Shown: positions 22,101 through 32,688, numbered from the stretch's first letter. The stretch: DNA of 64,000 bases from Branchipolynoe longqiensis (GCA_030323885.1 CM059199.1:186001-250000); one strand, 5' to 3'. The notes: a model not told the origin generated them from the letters alone. A program made the numbers and translations.

Positions 22101-22554
22101 AACATAATATCGCCATGATTTGCTGAAATATCGGAACAAGTGCATTGCTATATATGTCGCTGTTTGTCCAATTCTACACGCACACTGCGCGCATGGACAC
22201 TTTAGTAATTAACACAAACCGGCTTTATTATGCCTTCAGCAATTATAAAAATGCGCGGAAGTCTGAAGCATGCGCATAGCCGAGTTGGTCACGGAAGTGC
22301 GCCTCGTAATTGGATAAGTAGCCTTTGATGCAGTAACACCACTCGCTTCGCATTAAGGATATTTTTATACGCGTTTTATCCATTTGCTCACGATCTGCTC
22401 ATTATTGAGTAATTCAAGGGGACGTGAGCTGCTCCAATCAAAGGCTTTCCTCTGGCACCGCGCTCCGGGTACCTGTCACCACGGCAGGCCCAAGCCGGGC
22501 CAGAGGCGGCCGGGGGGAGGCCAAGGCGGGGCCAGCTCTCCGCCTCCACTCACG
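22101..22554. other. No recognisable gene; one NRF1-like word
   Basis: GAAGCATGCGCATAGC near 22265 resembles an NRF1 site. The DNA becomes GC-rich after 22430 (GGCCAGAGGCGGCCGGGG). No coding exon could be supported. Confidence 0.4.
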
Positions 22555-22616
22555 CCCCGCCCCGCCCCGCCCCGCCCCGCCCCGCCCCGCCCCGCCCCGC
22601 CCCGCCCCGCCCCGCC
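22555..22616. repeat. (CCCGC)n pentanucleotide array
   Basis: About twelve perfect CCCGC units. Its translation Pro-Arg/Ala is a composition artefact. Confidence 0.9.
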
Positions 22617-22699
22617 TTGCTCCCGTCCTTACCCTGGTCTTCGCATGCCATCCTCCCTTCCACCACCAGTCTACCCGGGCCATCCCACCGCCCTCCACC

Positions 22700-23175
22700 T
22701 GCTCTCCCTCCCCCCCCCCCACCCCCCCTCCCCCACCCCCCCCCCCTCCCCGCCCCCCCACCCCCCTCCGTCCCCCCCCTCCCCGCCCTCCCCGCCCCCA
22801 CCCCTCCACCCTCCCCGCCCCCACCTCCCTCCCCCCCCCCCCCTCCCCCCCATCCCCCTCCCCCCACCCCCCCCCCTCCCCTCCCGCCCTCTCCCCTCCC
22901 TCCCCTCCCCCCCCCCTCCCCCTCCCCCCCTCCCCCTCCCCCCCCCCCCCCCCCCCCCCTCCCCCCTCCCCCCCTCTCCCCCCCTGTCCCCCCTCCACCT
23001 CCCCCCCCCCCCCCCCCCCCCGTCCCCCCCTCCCCCCCCCGCCCTCCCCCCCCCCCCCCCCCCCCCCTCCCCACCCCCTCCCCCCCCCCCCCCTCCCCCC
23101 CCCCCACCCCTCCTCTCCCGCCCCCCCCCCCCCTCCCCACCCCCCACCCCCCCCCCCCCCCCCCTCCTCCCCCCA
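22700..23175 (+). repeat. C-rich low-complexity tract
   Basis: About 475 bp are almost only C with interspersed T, A or G, in words such as CCCCCTCCCC. It accounts for the proline-rich forward and glycine-rich reverse open frames. The G-rich strand has G-quadruplex potential. Such tracts are error-prone to sequence. Confidence 0.9.
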
Positions 23176-23392
23176 GTCCCGCTCCCTAAGCCACCTCTCG
23201 CACAGTCCCGTCTCAGTTGCCACTCAGTCGCATTCACACCTCTACTGCTGCGCCCTCTTCTCTCTCCCCCCCCCCCCCCACCCCCACCCCACGCCCACCC
23301 CCGATCTAATGCAGACCCCCCACATGCCCACTACCCTCCTAGCTAATCAATTGACCCTTCCATACCTATGTTCCCTCCTCTGTTCCTTTACC

Positions 23393-23775
23393 CAAAGACC
23401 CTATAATACTAAGACGGCTCACTCAGCCTGTACTCTGTAATCAAAATGATCAAACCCACCACTTGGTGCGCTGGCTGTTCTCTTGGTTAAACAGGTGCTA
23501 TATTATATGTATAAATGTATATATGAATGTGCAAGATGTGTGATGATGGCAATGCTGATGATGATGCTGATGATGATGTGTATTTGTTCATAACAATTTC
23601 ATATTGATGTGTATTCATACTTACCTATCTCATGTATAATATAATTGTATGTGTTTACATGTGAAACACCAACCAGCAGCTGGGATGATCAAACCCACCA
23701 CAAGGTGGCACTGCAAAATTGACATTACCATGTGAGAAATAGGGAGTGAGCCGTCTTAGTATTATAGGGTCTTTG
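23393..23775 (+). mobile_element. CAAAG-end DNA transposon with 7-bp target duplication, copy 1
   Basis: Starts CAAAGACCCTATAATACTAA and ends with the inverse TTAGTATTATAGGGTCTTTG. The inverted repeats are about 31 bp. It is flanked on both sides by CTTTACC (23386-23392 and 23776-23782). At 383 bp it has no coding frame and must depend on a transposase elsewhere. The interior carries a GATGATG-type microsatellite and a CCACCA-containing repeat near both ends. CA...TG ends fit hAT or P-type families, but a 7-bp duplication is not the hAT norm of 8. Confidence 0.9.
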
Positions 23776-23904
23776 CTTTACCCCAGGAACATTATGACCA
23801 CCTCCAACTCTTTCTAATGTTTAACTTAAGACCACCTCACACTATGCGATAACTTGACATCTCGGACCACCTTTTGTTGTTGTTTTCATCAAAGCAGTGC
23901 GTGG

Positions 23905-24055
23905 TTCACTGGGTTGATTCCAACAATGAGGTCTAGCTATCACTTCCAATATCTAGGCGAGGGTTCGAATCCCCGACCGAGTCCCATCGATTTAAATAGT
24001 TATCCATGTCACCATCCAGTCTGGCAGTCAGCATTTCTGGGATAGGACAAAGAAC
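23905..24055 (+). mobile_element. S1 SINE, truncated and rearranged
   Basis: Contains GAGGGTTCGAATCCCCGACC, then CAGTCTGGCAGTCAGCATTT and GGGATAGGACAAAG, a diverged S1 B-box region and body. The 5' head and the 3' domain are missing. Confidence 0.5.
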
Positions 24056-24275
24056 AATGGTTTGGGGAATTATTGTTAGCGCCTTTGGCATTCCATGGAA
24101 GTACATAATTAGATTTGGAAGAATTATAATGCAAACATAAGGATAACAACATAAAGAATTTACTGAAAATGAAGCTATTTAATGACTATATAACTAACAC
24201 AGACATACTTGGGTGGGGAAAATGCTTTCGTAACTTCATCTCCTCAAACCTAGTAGCTCTGAACACAACTTAAAG

Positions 24276-24609
24276 TTAAAGTTGCATAGTCCGATGGTTT
24301 TGAGTTTCTGACATTTTTCTGAGATAAGTACATTAAATTGATCATTATAATCAACTTTTAATTGAAATGGCTACCTTTTGAGATCTTTTAAATTCAAACA
24401 TGAGAAAAGAATTTTGGCAAGCACGCCAAAACTCTGATACCATAGGCTTCTGCAGGAACAGCTTCTATTAAATTGACTCAGTGTTCCCTTCTATGTGGCA
24501 ATAAATACTTAATAAGTGCATCAGTATCTATGTTAGATATGTAGAATCAAATCTAGATAATTGTTTTGATTTTGAAAACTTGATGCTTCATCGGACTATG
24601 CAGCTTTAA
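24276..24609 (-). mobile_element. TTAA-MITE copy, full length
   Basis: Starts TTAAAGTTGCATAGTCCGAT and ends CGGACTATGCAGCTTTAA, with TTAA on both sides. Confidence 0.85.
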
Positions 24610-24639
24610 TGTTTAAGTTAAAGGTTATTTTGTTTACAG

Positions 24640-25000
24640 CGCCACATTCAGGTTACGCCTCAGAGTCGACTGCGAGGCGGCTCCGCAACATCTTTTTGGC
24701 TTATTTGCATTCAGGGTACGCCATGGAGTATGCCACGGAGTCACCTCGGAGACATCACACTTTTCAGGTAGGAGGCAAAAAGCGCCTCCAAAATAGCCGC
24801 CAGATTCAGTGGTTTCAGCCAATCAGAGCTGGGTTGTTTTAAATTGCAAATGGCTGCACCCTATGGAGGCCACCATTTTTGAGGCACCCGACAGCTATAT
24901 GCCGTTCAGACTAGTGCGATGTCCGGAAATTCTCCGAGGCGCTTTCGAAGCGTACCATAAACGTGGTCCAGGTGCATTAATATGAATAATCATGCCACGT
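24640..25000. repeat. Degenerate GC-rich inverted words and a CCAAT/octamer half-hairpin
   Basis: Words such as TACGCCTCAGAGTC, GCGAGGCGG, GAGTCACCTCGGAG and CTCCGAGGCGC occur on both strands. At 24816-24885 AGCCAATCAGAGCTG and AAATTGCAAATGGC match one arm of the hairpins at 7836-8031. This could be a decayed fold-back element, but no clean ends are visible. Confidence 0.4.
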
Positions 25001-25072
25001 CAGTGTGCTGGGCCGCATAATATTATTTAAGCAAATTGGCAGCCTAAAGCCATTCGTGTCAATGGAACACTT

Positions 25073-25915
25073 TTTGAAGTAGTTCATGCCTTTGGTACAT
25101 CACACATTCACTATTGCTTCCTATCGTATGGCATACCTGAATATAACATCAATCGCTTTCAGCAAATTCAGAACAGTGCCGCATGCATAGTATTTAAGTA
25201 ATAGTAACAGATGCTGAAACAATACGATCACGTCACACCAGTTCGTCTGAAATTGCATCGGCTGCCAATAAAATAGCGTATTGAGTTGAAGATTCTACTG
25301 ACCGCTTATAAAACTATCGATGTCAAAGTACCGGAATATCTGTGTAATCTGACGTCCTTCAAAAACTCATCGCAACAACTTCTCAGATCATCCAGTTAGA
25401 GATTATTAGGATTACGTGTCTGAATCCCAAACAAATGGTGATTTTGTCTTCTGTGTGACAGGATACACTTCATGGAATAGGTTGGCAGAGCATTTAAAGC
25501 TGCATAGACCGATGAAATATCAAATTTTCAAAACCAAACCAATTATCTAGATTTGATTTGACATATCTAACTTAGATACTGATTCACTTATTAAGCATTT
25601 GTTTCTGCGTAGAAGGCAATACTGAGTGTATTTAACAGAACCTGTTACTGCAGAAGTCTATGGTATCAGAGTTTTGGCAAGCTTGCCATAACTAATTTTC
25701 CATGTTTGCACTCAAAATATCTCAAAGGTTTACCATTTAAAATAAAAGTAACTTTGAACTAATGTAAAGTAGATACTAGTGATCGATCTAATATATTTAT
25801 CTCAGAAAAAATACTGAAATTCAAAACCATCGGACTATGCAACTTTAAGCAAATTAGCATCTCTTGAAATAAAAAGTTAATTCATCCTCAAAAACGTACT
25901 CGTTAAAGTTAGCTT
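25073..25915 (+). pseudogene. LINE reverse transcriptase C-terminal relic (CR1/L2/Jockey-like), split by a MITE
   Basis: Translation gives YGIPEYNINRFQQIQNSAA, then YDHVTPVRLKLHRLPIK and RIELKILLTAYK. This is the conserved order seen after the catalytic core in CR1, L2 and Jockey-type LINE reverse transcriptases. Several in-frame stops and small shifts kill it. The frame is interrupted at 25494 by a 355-bp TTAA-MITE and resumes at 25849 (AAATTAGCATCTCTT...). No 5' part of the LINE is present, and the upstream DNA is unrelated. Confidence 0.7.
25494..25848 (+). mobile_element. TTAA-MITE inserted in a LINE
   Basis: Flanked by TTAA on both sides. Removing it joins GAGCAT-TTAA-GCAAATT and restores the LINE relic, which is direct evidence for a TTAA target duplication. 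Starts TTAAAGCTGCATAGACCGAT and ends CGGACTATGCAACTTTAA. Confidence 0.9.
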
Positions 25916-25952
25916 ATAATGGTAGATGACATTTATCTCCTTCAAACCACTG

Positions 25953-26199
25953 AGGAGACCAGGTCGCCAGCACCATGACCTAATATCTCACTCAGTCACA
26001 TTATCCTGACACTGAACCAACCAGTCTTTGCCCTATCCTAATAATGCCAAGCGCCAGGCTAGGAAGCGACAAGTATCAATTTCTAACTCATTGATTTGAC
26101 TCGACCAGGGTTCGAACCCACAAACCCATGGGTTCGGATCCTCCAATCTCCCAAAACAGGAGACGGATGCTCAACTCATTCGGCCATCCTGTCTGGTTC
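25953..26199 (-). mobile_element. S1 SINE, head and body
   Basis: Body words GCCAGCACCATGACCTAATA and AAGCGCCAGGCTAGGAAGCG occur. The inverted head CTCATTCGGCCATCCTGTCTGG is at the right end. A small duplication near CCCATGGGTTCGGATCC expands the loop. The 3' domain is missing. Confidence 0.75.
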
Positions 26200-26214
26200 A
26201 ACAACCAGTGTCAT

Positions 26215-26392
26215 GGGGAGTCATGACAATGTAAAATATTGCACCTAGAACTGGACTTGAAAACAACACTTCTTATCATTTCAGGCCTAGCATATTAACA
26301 CACTATATACGCTGCCTGATGCAATCATCATATCCACACCTACAGCTCTACATGGCTCCTTGCCTGAGAGGTAAGTGCAGACTACCACACTA
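26215..26392 (-). mobile_element. S2 SINE, diverged
   Basis: Inverted S2 words AATATTGCACCTAGAACTGG, GCCTGATGCAATCATC and CCTTGCCTGAGAGGTAAGTG. It ends beside a pogo-like MITE at 26396. Confidence 0.7.
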
Positions 26393-26395
26393 GTA

Positions 26396-26936
26396 CAGTA
26401 TAACCCTGTTAAACCAAACTTGAAGGGACCCTTGAAATTTGTTTGTATTAACCGATCATTGGTTTAACCGAGCTTTGGTTTCGACTTTGAGTTTGACTTG
26501 GCTTTGGCAAAAACGCAGGTGCATTATGAACGAAATATACAATATATGTGGACACTTTGATTATTCTTTTTTTATGTATATACAGTATAAGTTCTCTAAC
26601 CCAGTTAAACTAAGCTCAGTTAAATCAAATGATCGGTTAATCCAAACTTTTGTTGGCACCCCAGAAAAATACTACAATTTATCATATAAAAAAGTCCCAG
26701 ATGAACTTATAACCACATGAAAGTTTGGTTTAACCATACCGGAGGTGGCCTGGGGTCCGACAATTTTGTTTAGATTTGTTCCGATAGTTTGGATTAACCG
26801 ATAGTTTGGATTAACCGACTTTGGTTTAACCAACTTTTTTATATGATAAATGGTAGTATTTTGCTAGGCTTCCGAAAAATGTTTGGATTAACCGATTATT
26901 TGGTTTAACCAAGCTTGGTTTAACGGGGTTGTACTG
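26396..26936. mobile_element. P1 pogo/Tigger-like MITE, copy 1
   Basis: Starts CAGTATAACCCTGTTAAACC and ends with an inverse of the same form, GGTTTAACGGGGTTGTACTG. It is flanked by TA on both sides (26394, 26937). CAGT ends with a TA duplication are typical of pogo-type Tc1/mariner elements. The interior has many diverged TTGGTTTAACC words in both orientations. The 93-residue frame inside is not transposase-like. Confidence 0.8.
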
Positions 26937-27059
26937 TAATAATAATCTGAGTCATATTAATCCCCTGTGTGACACTGGGGGAAGTGAATCCATTCTCCAT
27001 GTGTATATATCGACTCACACATACTGCTCTGATGGGATTTCAATTTTAACAGAGAGTGC

Positions 27060-27560
27060 TACCCACCCCTTTCATACTTAATGTTCCTTCCCTGGTTTCT
27101 ATTCCATATCTCCCCCCCCCCCCCCAATCCACACACCCTCCACTACTCATACTATACTTAATGTTCCTTCCCTGGTTTCTATTCCATATCTCCCCCCCCC
27201 CCCCAATCCACACACCCTCCACTCCCCATACCATACTTAATGTTCCTTCCCTGATTTTTATTCCATATATATCTTCCCCCCACATAACACACCCTCCACT
27301 CCCCATACCATACTTAATGTTCCTTCCCTGATTTCTATTACTACCCCCCCCCCCCCATACACACCCCCTTACCTGCTTACACTCCCCATACCATACTTAA
27401 TGTTCCTTCTCTGATTTATATTGCATATACCACCCCCACTCCCTCCCAGCCACTCCCCATACCAACAGATGCCTTTTAATTTTAACAAACATTGCTATCC
27501 ATCCCTTCCATACTTAATGTTCCTTCCCTAACGTCCATTGCATACCACACTCCCTCCCAC
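27060..27560 (+). repeat. Minisatellite with unit of about 80 bp
   Basis: TACTTAATGTTCCTTC recurs near 27075, 27154, 27233, 27310, 27392 and 27510. C runs of variable length lie between. It accounts for the Pro/Ser-rich frame at 27056-27331. Confidence 0.85.
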
Positions 27561-27885
27561 CCCCATTCGCCCAACCCCACCCAATAATTATAAATACCAA
27601 TTCTATCCCCCCCCCCCCCCGCAACTACCCCCCACAAAATACTTCAACCAGCATCCACTTCTCACAACCTAGCTTGTTTGCACATGAGCATAATGAATGT
27701 AAAGCATGAGATGTAAAACCAAATAAAAGCCTGAAACAAATAAGCAAAGAAACAAATATCAACCCAGTTCAAAAAGGGCACCATTTATTTTTGGTAACAC
27801 GCAAAGTATGCCGATAATAACTCTCTGGTTTGCTTTGTTGTTGGCAACCATGCATGCCACTGCCAGACTCAACACACTGCGTGTA

Positions 27886-27950
27886 GGGAGGGTGGGAGGG
27901 AGGGAGGGTGGGAGGGTGGGAGGGTGGGAGGGTGAGAGGGTGGTAGGGTC
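27886..27950. repeat. (GGGAGGGT)n array
   Basis: About eight G-rich units, GGGAGGGAGGGTGGGAGGGT and variants, able to form G-quadruplexes. Confidence 0.85.
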
Positions 27951-28049
27951 ACTTCTTCTCACTCTACATCACAGTTCACATGTTCATTTTCCACCGACCA
28001 AATCCTGTCTCTACTATCCCCCTTATAAATTACACAAATAGTTTCCCAA

Positions 28050-28245
28050 CAATTATTAACTAGTGTCATGTGGGTGATTAAAATGGGAAATATTGCACTT
28101 AGAACAGTTTTCAAACCCATACTTCTTGCATGCTAACCATTATAGTACTTAGGCTCTCTGATGCAATCACCCTATCTATCCACGTCTACCTGTCTATGTG
28201 GCTCCTTGCCAGTGACGGAAGTGCAGACCACTACACTAGTCCCCC
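28050..28245 (-). mobile_element. S2 SINE
   Basis: Inverted S2 with AAATGGGAAATATTGCACTT, CTAACCATTATAGTACTTAG and ACCTGTCTATGTGGCTCCTT. The tRNA-like part has decayed. Confidence 0.75.
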
Positions 28246-28276
28246 TGAAATTGTCTTTTAATTAGTTCACATCTCT

Positions 28277-28950
28277 AAAGGCTGTCACATTATGACGCAT
28301 CTCGCAAGCACGCGGCCAACGCGTGAAATCACATTTTTATGTCGAGAAGCGTCAAACTTTCCGGTGCAGGGGCAAAGTTGGATGTATATATACCGTATAC
28401 ATAGCGTATGGCCAATGTATGACCAACGTATGGCCAACGTGCCTCCCCGCGGAAAACGCTCGAATTACGCTCATGGTACTTCGCAGAATGCAGGTCAATG
28501 TTATATACATTATTCGATTGCCAGAACTACGCCTCATATGTTACATATTTCAAGACACGTTGGAGAAACGCTAAACGTACGTTAGACATAGGTTATCCAT
28601 ACATTGTCAGTACGTGGACTGTATGTTCCACCTGCCTTTAACGTAGGTCAACGTAGTGCAACGTAGTGAACAATGTTTGTCTAACGTACGTCTAACGTAC
28701 ATCGACGTATGCCTAACGTATACATAATGTACGGCTGACGAAAATCCACACATTGTCAAACGTTGTCGTAAAACTTTGCCGACCTCCTGACGCACGATGC
28801 TGTATCTCAATGAACGTCGATGTGCATTGACATATACAAATGAGTGCCTAATGCACGCGTAACACATAATGACGTATCCCGACATAGCGGCTAAAAATCA
28901 CATACGTCGGCGTACATTGGCATGATGCATCGTAATGTGACAGCCCCTTT
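28277..28950. mobile_element. Fold-back element FB-E
   Basis: AAAGGCTGTCACATTATGAC on the left mirrors GTAATGTGACAGCCCCTTT on the right. Both arms are arrays of AACGTATGGCC, CAACGTAG, CTAACGTACG and similar words around ACGTA. The ends resemble FB-D, but the internal words do not. It accounts for several Tyr/His/Arg-rich frames here. Confidence 0.75.
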
Positions 28951-29039
28951 GGTCGTCGTTTCAATGCTGACAATTACATACAGACAATGCACTTACATAT
29001 ATACATACACATGGTAAGTTCATCAACCATACATTAGTT

Positions 29040-29275
29040 AGATTATATGGGATCCTGGTCATGGAACCAATGCCATAGGAGTGAAGAAAAGGGGAAATAT
29101 TGCGGAGGAGGAGGATTCAACCCCAGACTTCTTTCCATTCGGGGGTTAGTGCGCTAACCACCACACTACCTAGACTCCCTGATACAATCACCCTATCCGC
29201 GCCTACCTCACTCAGTACATGTCTGCGGGGGGCTCCTTACCTGAGAGATCAGTGCAGTCTACTACAATAACCACC
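29040..29275 (-). mobile_element. S2 SINE
   Basis: Inverted S2 with GGATCCTGGTCATGGAACCA, GGGGAAATATTGCGG, GCTAACCACCACACTACCTA and TTACCTGAGAGATCAGTGCA. Confidence 0.75.
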
Positions 29276-29374
29276 CAGTTCTTAGCCCAATTTTGGGAAC
29301 TTACTAAACACTGAAATATTGGTGTCACTATTCCACTCCAATGTCCATGGACAGCAGCCGCTGATCGTCCGCGG

Positions 29375-29703
29375 AGCGGGACGTAGCTCAGGCAATAGAG
29401 TGTCCACCTGTGAAGCTGTGGGTCATCGGATCGATCCTGCTCAGTGGACCAATTTCCAGTTTCGGCTATTTTCCGTTCCAACTAGTGGTCCACAACTGGT
29501 TGACCAAAAGCTGTGGTATGTGCTGTCCTGTCTGTGGGAAAGTGCAAATAAAAGACCCCTTGCTGCTTATCGGAAAGAGTAGCCTATTTGGCAGCAGCAG
29601 GTTTCCTCCAAATAAATATGTCAGAATGACCATATGTTTGACGTCCAATAGCCGATGATAAAATCAAGGCGCTCTAGAGGCGTCGTTAAATAAACCAAAC
29701 TTT
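29375..29703 (+). mobile_element. S3 SINE, full length
   Basis: The head GGGACGTAGCTCAGGCAATA has a pol III A-box-like word, and GGATCGATCC serves as the B-box-like part. The body has GTGGTATGTGCTGTCCTGTC and CCCCTTGCTGCTTATCGGAA. The 3' end GAGGCGTCGTTAAATAAACC is followed by a short run of T. It matches 14168-14508 and 63450-63640. Confidence 0.9.
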
Positions 29704-30744
29704 TTTTTGATAGTCCGCTTATCGCTTACCTTCCATTACTTGCCCACAATCTAATCACATCCAATCATTCACCCAGGCACAGCCCTATCCCACCCACCCA
29801 CCCACCCATCCTTTAAGCACCCCCTCCCCCACCCCACCACCCCGTTCTCATTAGGTACACACGGGTCGATCGCCTGCCGCCTCCATTGTGAATCATCAGC
29901 GTCTATTAGTCAGTCACGAAGCCTCATTAGCATATATGCAAATGAGGTGCTATCACATGACCTGCAAACTCCACCCCCTCCAAATCTTCCACCACCAACA
30001 CCACCATCATCACACTACCAACACACCACTGCCACTCATCCACTCATATGCTTAAGAAACTACTAAAAAATAATGTAACCTAGAAAAACAGATGATGTTT
30101 AAATGGACTAACACAAGTAACAGTAACTAACACAAAGTACAGTAAAAGGTGGATTTGGGACTGTTTGCAATCTACAACCAGTTACAAGCCATAAACAAGA
30201 AACAAGAAACCCAAACTAAAACAAAATTCAAAAAGTTTAAATCAAATTGGATTAGTACTGTCTAGCGGTGAAAACTAGTGTTAACACCCTTATCCGTTAT
30301 GAGCAGGGTAAATAAATTCATCACCCCCCCCCCCCTTCAAAAACGCACGATCTATCACTGGTCATTAACCGGGTCGGATGAACTATTCGGTAGGATCACT
30401 CGCCTGTGCAAATACACACCTCCCAGCACGCTGGACCAAACATATATATATGTGATGAGTCGCGTATTATACAAGTTTAAATGCTGGAGGGGAAATACAT
30501 CTTATCCCTTCTTCCTCCTGCCGCATTGATGGAGTACACCCCCCCCCCTCTCGGGGGCTTTGTTTCTAATAGGGTGCCCCCCCCCCATACGCCACTAGCC
30601 CCTAGGATCTCTCTCTCTCTCTCTTTCTCTCACTCTCTCTCTATATATATATTAGTATTACGCTCATATAACTGCATACACACAAAGACCTAGCGTCCCT
30701 TGAAACTAGTCTGTGCCAAGAAGAGCTGTACACGTATATTCACG
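29704..30744. other. No recognisable gene
   Basis: CCCA-rich DNA occurs at 29780-29840, CCACCA/CAC repeats at 29990-30040, and C runs at 30325 and 30540-30590. A (TC)n run lies at 30609-30640. The frame at 30278-30529 has no family resemblance. Confidence 0.45.
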
Positions 30745-30816
30745 GAAGCAACTCTCATATCAAATAACGACGTGTATATATATACATATATACATACACG
30801 TCGTATGTGCTGTATG

Positions 30817-31052
30817 GTTCAACAACCATACAGCACAAAGCTTGTACAGGATCCTGATCACGGCAACCAGTGTCGTGGGGGTGATGAAAATGGGAAATAT
30901 TGCGCCTAGAGCGGGACTCGAACCCACGTCTCTTTGCATTCCGGGCCAGTGTGCTAACCATTACACCACCTAGGCTCCCTGATATCAATACACTCCCCAC
31001 GCCTACCTGTCTATGTGGTTACTTGCCTGAGAGGTCAGTGCAGACCACTACA
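30817..31052 (-). mobile_element. S2 SINE, left arm of palindrome
   Basis: Nearly identical, inverted, to 31361-31596. It contains the inverted tRNA-like part: GGGACTCGAACCCACG, the inverse of the B box, and GCTAACCATTACACCACC, the inverse of the A box. Confidence 0.9.
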
Positions 31053-31064
31053 TATATATATATA

Positions 31065-31189
31065 CAGTAAAACATCTCTAAATCGCCAGACCATTGGAAC
31101 AACTCTCATATCAAGTAACGACGTGTATATATATACATATACATATATATACATATATATATATGTATATATATACATGTCGTTACTTG

Positions 31190-31224
<35 letters not shown>

Positions 31225-31236
31225 CACGTCGTTACT

Positions 31237-31287
<51 letters not shown>

Positions 31288-31348
31288 CACGTCGTTACTT
31301 GATATGAGAGTTGTTCCAATGGTCTGGCGATTTAGAGATGTTTTACTG
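31065..31348. mobile_element. P2 pogo-like MITE forming the palindrome centre
   Basis: Starts CAGTAAAACATCTCTAAATC and ends GATTTAGAGATGTTTTACTG, flanked by TA. Each half continues CGCCAGACCATTGGAACAAC, TCTCATATCAAGTAACGACG and then TA/TGTATA repeat. It is a complete fold-back. Confidence 0.8.
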
Positions 31349-31360
31349 TATATATATATA

Positions 31361-31596
31361 TGTAGTGGTCTGCACTGACCTCTCAGGCAAGTAACCACAT
31401 AGACAGGTAGGCGTGGGGAGTGTATTGATATCAGGGAGCCTAGGTGGTGTAATGGTTAGCACACTGGCCCGGAATGCAAAGAGACGTGGGTTCGAGTCCC
31501 GCTCTAGGCACAATATTTCCCATTTTCATCACCCCCACGACACTGGTTGCCGTGATCAGGATCCTGTACAAGCTTTGTGCTGTATGGTTGTTGAAC
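31361..31596 (+). mobile_element. S2 SINE, reference copy, right arm of palindrome
   Basis: The leader TGTAGTGGTCTGCACTGACC is followed about 75 bp later by the tRNA-like part GCCTAGGTGGTGTAATGGTT, B box GGTTCGAGTCCC and closing TCTAGGCA. Acceptor, D and T arms can pair. The anticodon arm cannot. TGGTGTAATGGTTAGCAC resembles tRNA-Gln. The tail reads GATCAGGATCCTGTACAAGC. Confidence 0.85.
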
Positions 31597-31681
31597 CTAC
31601 CCTGTGTATGTATGTGTTAGTGCATTGCCTGTATGTATGTAATTGTAAGCATTACAAGACTTACAATTCCAGGGGGACGAG

Positions 31682-31866
31682 TGTAGTGGTCTGCACTGAC
31701 CTCTCAGGCAAGTAACCACATAGACAGGTAGGCGTGGGGAGTGTATTGATATCAGGGAGCCTAGGTGGTGTAATGGTTAGCACACTGGCCCGGAATGCAA
31801 AGAGATGTGGGTTCGAGTCCCGCTCTAGGCACTATAATTCCCATTTTCATCACCCCCACGACATAT
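31682..31866 (+). mobile_element. S2 SINE, 3'-truncated direct copy
   Basis: Repeats 31361-31548 with very few changes, 321 bp downstream. It stops at CCCCCACGACA, where TA-rich DNA follows. Confidence 0.85.
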
Positions 31867-31904
31867 ATATACATATATATTTTTATATACATATATATTT
31901 AGGT

Positions 31905-32020
31905 AGGTGGTCGGTTTAGAGAGTTAGAATATCATTATAGTGGCATTGTTGGGACCCAACTAAAGCGATCGATATAGGGGAGTGGTCGATCTGTGGAGCT
32001 GGTCGGTTAGAGCGGTTTTA

Positions 32021-32075
<55 letters not shown>

Positions 32076-32228
32076 CTCGACAGATCGACCACTCCCCTAT
32101 TTCGATCGCTTTATTTGGGTCCCAAAAATACCATTGTAACCATATTCTAACTACCTAAACCGACCACCTCCCGAAATGGACCACATAAAGTCGGTCCAAA
32201 GGTCTGTCGATTTAGAGAGGTTTTACTG
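31905..32228. mobile_element. P2-related MITE with long TA centre
   Basis: The right end GATTTAGAGAGGTTTTACTG is the P2 terminus followed by TA. The left end GGTCGGTTTAGAGAGTTAGA has lost its outermost bases. Internal inverted pieces (GCGATCGATATAGGGGAGTG and its inverse near 32090) flank a (TA)n of about 50 bp. Confidence 0.65.
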
Positions 32229-32688
32229 TATATATATATAAGAGTTCAGGCGCAAAAAAAACAAAAAAAACAGCGTTCGGACCAAAATGAAACGATGAGC
32301 ACTAATAGTTTTGAGCTGAAACAGGAATCATTTCCATAAACAAATCAGGGTTTTTATTCCCACAGAAATTAACACACCGCCCCTATATATTTTGCAGCAC
32401 CCACGATGAAATTGGTAGACTTTAAGTTTAAGTTTACCTGTAAAGCACAACAAATTCTATTTGACAGTGAACAACTCAAATGGATTTGTCAGTTTTTGCG
32501 ACTGACACTGGTCAACATCCGGAGGAGGTGAGGTGGGCGAGATGGCGCCACCAGTACAGGGTTGTATCTTACGGAGGATAACAATAATAATAATAATAAT
32601 AATAAGTAATATTACCTTGTGAATCTTTATACTCGCATAATACGTTATACATCACATATAATATATACATACATACAATCAAACCTCT
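32229..32688. other. No recognisable gene; one transposon terminus
   Basis: AGTTCAGGCGCAAAA at about 32243 equals the terminus of the element at 51366-51595, but no matching right end was found. An (AAT)n run lies at 32584-32604. Confidence 0.4.

Larger units (their letters stand above)
30817..31596. repeat. 780-bp near-perfect palindrome
   Basis: The left arm 30817-31206 is mirrored by 31207-31596. One substitution near 30901 is evident in the S2 part, and the TA-rich centre is imperfect. From the outside in, the arms hold an S2 SINE (minus at left, plus at right), TA repeats, and one half of a pogo-like MITE. Further left, 30745-30816 holds another piece of the same MITE and a 14-bp hairpin TGTGCTGTATGGTT. 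The palindrome explains why identical proteins are encoded on both strands. Confidence 0.9.

Noticed and set aside
22384..23440. Proline-rich 320- and 338-residue open frames and glycine-rich reverse frames
   Set aside because: They are translations of a C-rich low-complexity tract, open in several phases on both strands, with no domain and no exon signals.
26439..26720. 93-residue frame as a possible gene
   Set aside because: It lies wholly inside the P1 MITE and has no transposase motif.
31015..31398. Pairs of matching small proteins on opposite strands rich in Tyr and Ile
   Set aside because: They are mirror products of the palindrome and of TA/TGTATA repeats.
31432..31513. Functional tRNA gene
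   Set aside because: Acceptor, D and T arms pair, but the anticodon arm does not, and the unit is one of many S2 SINE copies.
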